Source of the DNA: Bacillota bacterium
GTDB taxonomy: Bacteria; Bacillota; UBA4882; UBA8346
DNA length: 64,000 nt
Direction: 5' to 3'
Assembly (NCBI GenBank): GCA_023426245.1
Contig: JAFABB010000014.1
Span: forward strand, 1 to 64,000
Shown: in pieces, positions 62,246 through 64,000 of the stretch
How positions within the stretch are numbered: position 1 is the stretch's first letter
How the letters are laid out: every line of letters begins with the position of its first letter
Position numbers and translations under genes: made by a program
Notes under the pieces: generated by a model
What the model saw: the letters and a program-made list of their open reading frames with translations, nothing else
What the model was told of the DNA's origin: nothing
The model's database searches: none

Positions 62246-63649
62246 TTATCCTGCTTGAGATAATTTAGGATCGGCAGTTGATTGAGGTTGAATGGTCCTC
62301 CCAGAGAAAACCCCTTTTTGAATGTGATTATCTCTTGTGGCAATCTTCCCATTTACAATAACATAAGCGATCCCTTCCGGAGGCGCATCCGGTCTGCCGA
62401 TACCCGGGAAATCAGCGCAATCGCTGATTTTGTCGATGTTCCAGATGACTAGATCCGCATCAGCGCCTTCCTTTAAGCGGCCTTTGGCATTCAGTCCGAA
62501 AGTTTCGGCAGGTAATAAAGTACATTTAACAACTGCATCCAAGAGGGATAAAACCTGTTTTTCCCGGACCAACTTTCTGAAAAACCGCGGAAACGTTCCG
62601 GTATTTTGAGGATGCCCTTCCCGGGTTGATCCGGTTGGAGTGGGCCCGATATCGGAAGAAACCATCGTATAGTCGCGCCTAAAGGGCTCATAAATATCTG
62701 TTTCGTTACCGGTAAAGCAAATTACCGAATCATTTGGATAGTTGGCGCGCATATCCTGGTACGTTTGTCTGGTTAAACGCCTGCCGCAATACTTTCCGGT
62801 AGCGGCCATCAAATCTTCCGGCTTCCAGCCAAACTCAGTCATATATTTCTCGCTAAAAACAGGAGTCCCCACAAAGGATGCAAAAGCGGTATATAGTCCA
62901 CTATCAATCCAAACGTCAATACCATCATGTCGGGCTTGGTCAACGATCGACAGGGCCTTGTTCATGAGTCCGCAACCATATTGGTAAACGAAATGGGATA
63001 TTAAAACCCTGGCCCCGGTGATTAGGCTAATGTTGATTGCTTCGGTGAGTGAAGCCAAATCCCCACATGAAAGCATCCTGGTATGGATGGCGATTAAGCG
63101 GCCATATTTTGCGGCAACCTGACTGAGAGCGATAATTTCTTCAAACGAAGTACCGGGAGCGTATTCTAAACCAAAGGATAATCCGATGGCTCCATCTTCC
63201 AATGCTTTTTCAGTTAAATCAACCATCTGCCGGATTTGTTGGGCACTTGCAGGAAGAAAAGGATCGATAGCGCCGACTCTTTGACGCAAAGTAAATGAAT
63301 GTCCTATTAATTGGGCTTGATGAATTAGAAAACCTAGTGGGTCCTCTGTGGCAAAAAACTCCTTTAGATTGATGGGACTGAGTCCGCAATTACCGCCTAC
63401 CGTTGTGGTTACGCCCTGAACCATTGCCAGTTCGGCAAATTCATGGTGCCCGTCGATATGGCCGTGGACATCGATAAAACCGGGAGAAACAAATTGTCCA
63501 TCAGCATCGATTTCTTCTTTCCCGTATATTTCACCTTCGGTGATCACTGCAATTTTTCCATTTTTTACACCGATGGCACCGGAAGAAAATTGATATTTTT
63601 CAGGATCCACCAACTTGCCGTTGCGAATGACCAAGTCGTATCTGTCCAC
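62246..63649 (-). CDS. Amidohydrolase, D-aminoacylase/dihydroorotase-like
   Basis: About 467 residues from a GTG at 63649 with TTGGAG upstream. Metal motif His62-x-His64 in GFIDVHGHIDGHHE, GGNCGLSPINLKEF, and the C-terminal KGRLKEGADADLVIWN typical of D-aminoacylases and imidase-like amidohydrolases. It may release sulfur amino acids from N-acyl-D forms, complementing the M20 enzyme (inference). Confidence 0.82.
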   Translation of the reverse strand: MDRYDLVIRNGKLVDPEKYQFSSGAIGVKNGKIAVITEGEIYGKEEIDADGQFVSPGFIDVHGHIDGHHEFAELAMVQGVTTTVGGNCGLSPINLKEFFATEDPLGFLIHQAQLIGHSFTLRQRVGAIDPFLPASAQQIRQMVDLTEKALEDGAIGLSFGLEYAPGTSFEEIIALSQVAAKYGRLIAIHTRMLSCGDLASLTEAINISLITGARVLISHFVYQYGCGLMNKALSIVDQARHDGIDVWIDSGLYTAFASFVGTPVFSEKYMTEFGWKPEDLMAATGKYCGRRLTRQTYQDMRANYPNDSVICFTGNETDIYEPFRRDYTMVSSDIGPTPTGSTREGHPQNTGTFPRFFRKLVREKQVLSLLDAVVKCTLLPAETFGLNAKGRLKEGADADLVIWNIDKISDCADFPGIGRPDAPPEGIAYVIVNGKIATRDNHIQKGVFSGRTIQPQSTADPKLSQAG

Positions 63650-63701
63650 TGGAATCACTCCAAATCGATTGATTGAGATTTTTTAAAAAACAAATATAAC
63701 C

Positions 63702-63755
63702 ATTCCTACTGAATTTATTATATTTGATTCTAATATCGAATGAATCATTTGTCAA
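63702..63755 (-). promoter_or_regulatory. Promoter plus CymR-like operator of the amidohydrolase gene
   Basis: On the minus strand TTGACA (63750-63755), 17 bases, TAGAAT (63727-63732), then the motif TATAATAAATTCAGTAGGAA (63703-63722) covering the start site. This is the clearest instance of the island's operator-like motif. Confidence 0.6.
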
Positions 63756-63789
63756 TTGGATCTGAGAGTAAAAGACGATTCAAATTTTC

Positions 63790-63818
63790 TTGACAAAATT
63801 TTTCCAGTCTATTACAAT
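63790..63818 (+). promoter_or_regulatory. Promoter of the DUF2325-like gene
   Basis: TTGACA (63790-63795), 17 bases, TACAAT (63813-63818). The following AT-rich segment ends in ATTCCGATTGG (63836-63846), partly like the element after the promoter at 46915. No leader RNA copy is visible here. Confidence 0.72.
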
Positions 63819-63922
63819 AGAATAAATATTTGATTATTCCGATTGGAAAAGTATGAATTGGAAATAGATAATTTTTCCCAGAGATAAGATTTTTAAGCAA
63901 ACCTTAGCAGGAGGGAAATCCA

Positions 63923-64000
63923 ATGGTAGTTTTACTTGTAGGTGCAGACAGGTTGGGTAATATTTATGAACAACTCTATCAAGAAGGTGCCGAGGAAATT
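63923..64000 (+). CDS. DUF2325-like protein, N-terminal part (runs off the window)
   Basis: 26 residues are visible, starting MVVLLVGADRLGNIYEQLYQ, with GGAGGG upstream of the ATG. The VGADRLGNI opening is like small DUF2325 proteins, which are short (about 100 residues), have an IxVxGADRLG-type strand and no firm function. Only the start is in the window, so this is a tentative call. Confidence 0.55.
   Translation, partial: MVVLLVGADRLGNIYEQLYQEGAEEI

Overview
The window looks like the chromosome of an anaerobic, low-GC Bacillota. Most genes carry strong GGAGG-type ribosome binding sites, and the regulation is typical of the group: an S-box (SAM-I) riboswitch, TTGACA-N17-TATAAT promoters and intrinsic terminators. 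Most solute-binding proteins end their signal peptides in A-x-A-like sites rather than a lipobox cysteine, which hints at a diderm lineage (for example Limnochordia/Hydrogenispora-like or Negativicutes). That placement is an inference. No rRNA, tRNA, CRISPR array or intact insertion sequence was seen.

Left part (1-29 kb): carbohydrate sensing and uptake. A thioredoxin-fold gene end is followed by a secreted beta-helix glycoside-hydrolase-like protein (minus strand). Two ribose-type ABC systems follow, each beside a YesM/YesN-type two-component pair. System 1 (2.9-13.1 kb) has kinase, AraC-type regulator, binding protein, RpiB-like isomerase, ATPase, permease, a second binding protein and a zinc polyol dehydrogenase. 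System 2 (14.4-24.3 kb) has ROK kinase, SIS isomerase, regulator, kinase, a degenerate RbsA-like pseudo-ATPase, then an intact ATPase, permease and binding protein. A decayed, GC-rich patch lies between them (MFS pump and PEP-synthase/rifampin-phosphotransferase remnants). A SARP-like response regulator and a 1033-residue double-kinase hybrid close the section.

Right part (29-64 kb): a sulfur island. SAM riboswitch, two trans-sulfuration PLP enzymes, a cystine-type ABC transporter, RidA, cysK, a NifX-like cofactor protein and a first nitrogenase-like D/K pair come first. A minus-strand operon follows (OpuC-type ABC importer, Fe-S protein, metY, B3/4-domain protein, HAD phosphatase). Next are a C-S lyase-like class V PLP enzyme, a SsuA/SsuC-type transporter without an ATPase, a TcyJKLMN-type transporter containing an M20 deacylase, a second nitrogenase-like D/K pair, and a HisC-like/GldA-like/PNPOx-like/D-aminoacylase-like group. 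The right edge cuts a DUF2325-like gene.

The most interesting signal is regulatory and systemic. Six copies of one short leader RNA occur here: a conserved TTGAC-hairpin-GGAGA element directly followed by an intrinsic terminator. They precede the NifX-like gene, the first D/K pair, the C-S lyase, the SsuA-like gene, the Tcy operon (which runs into the second D/K pair) and the HisC-like gene. A second motif (TATAATAAAT-N6-GGAAT, CymR-like) sits just downstream of the -10 box of several of these promoters. Together they outline a two-layer regulon. I infer that its job is anaerobic scavenging of organic sulfur, with the nitrogenase-like enzymes acting on C-S bonds. No NifH, NifB, NifE or NifN is present in the window.
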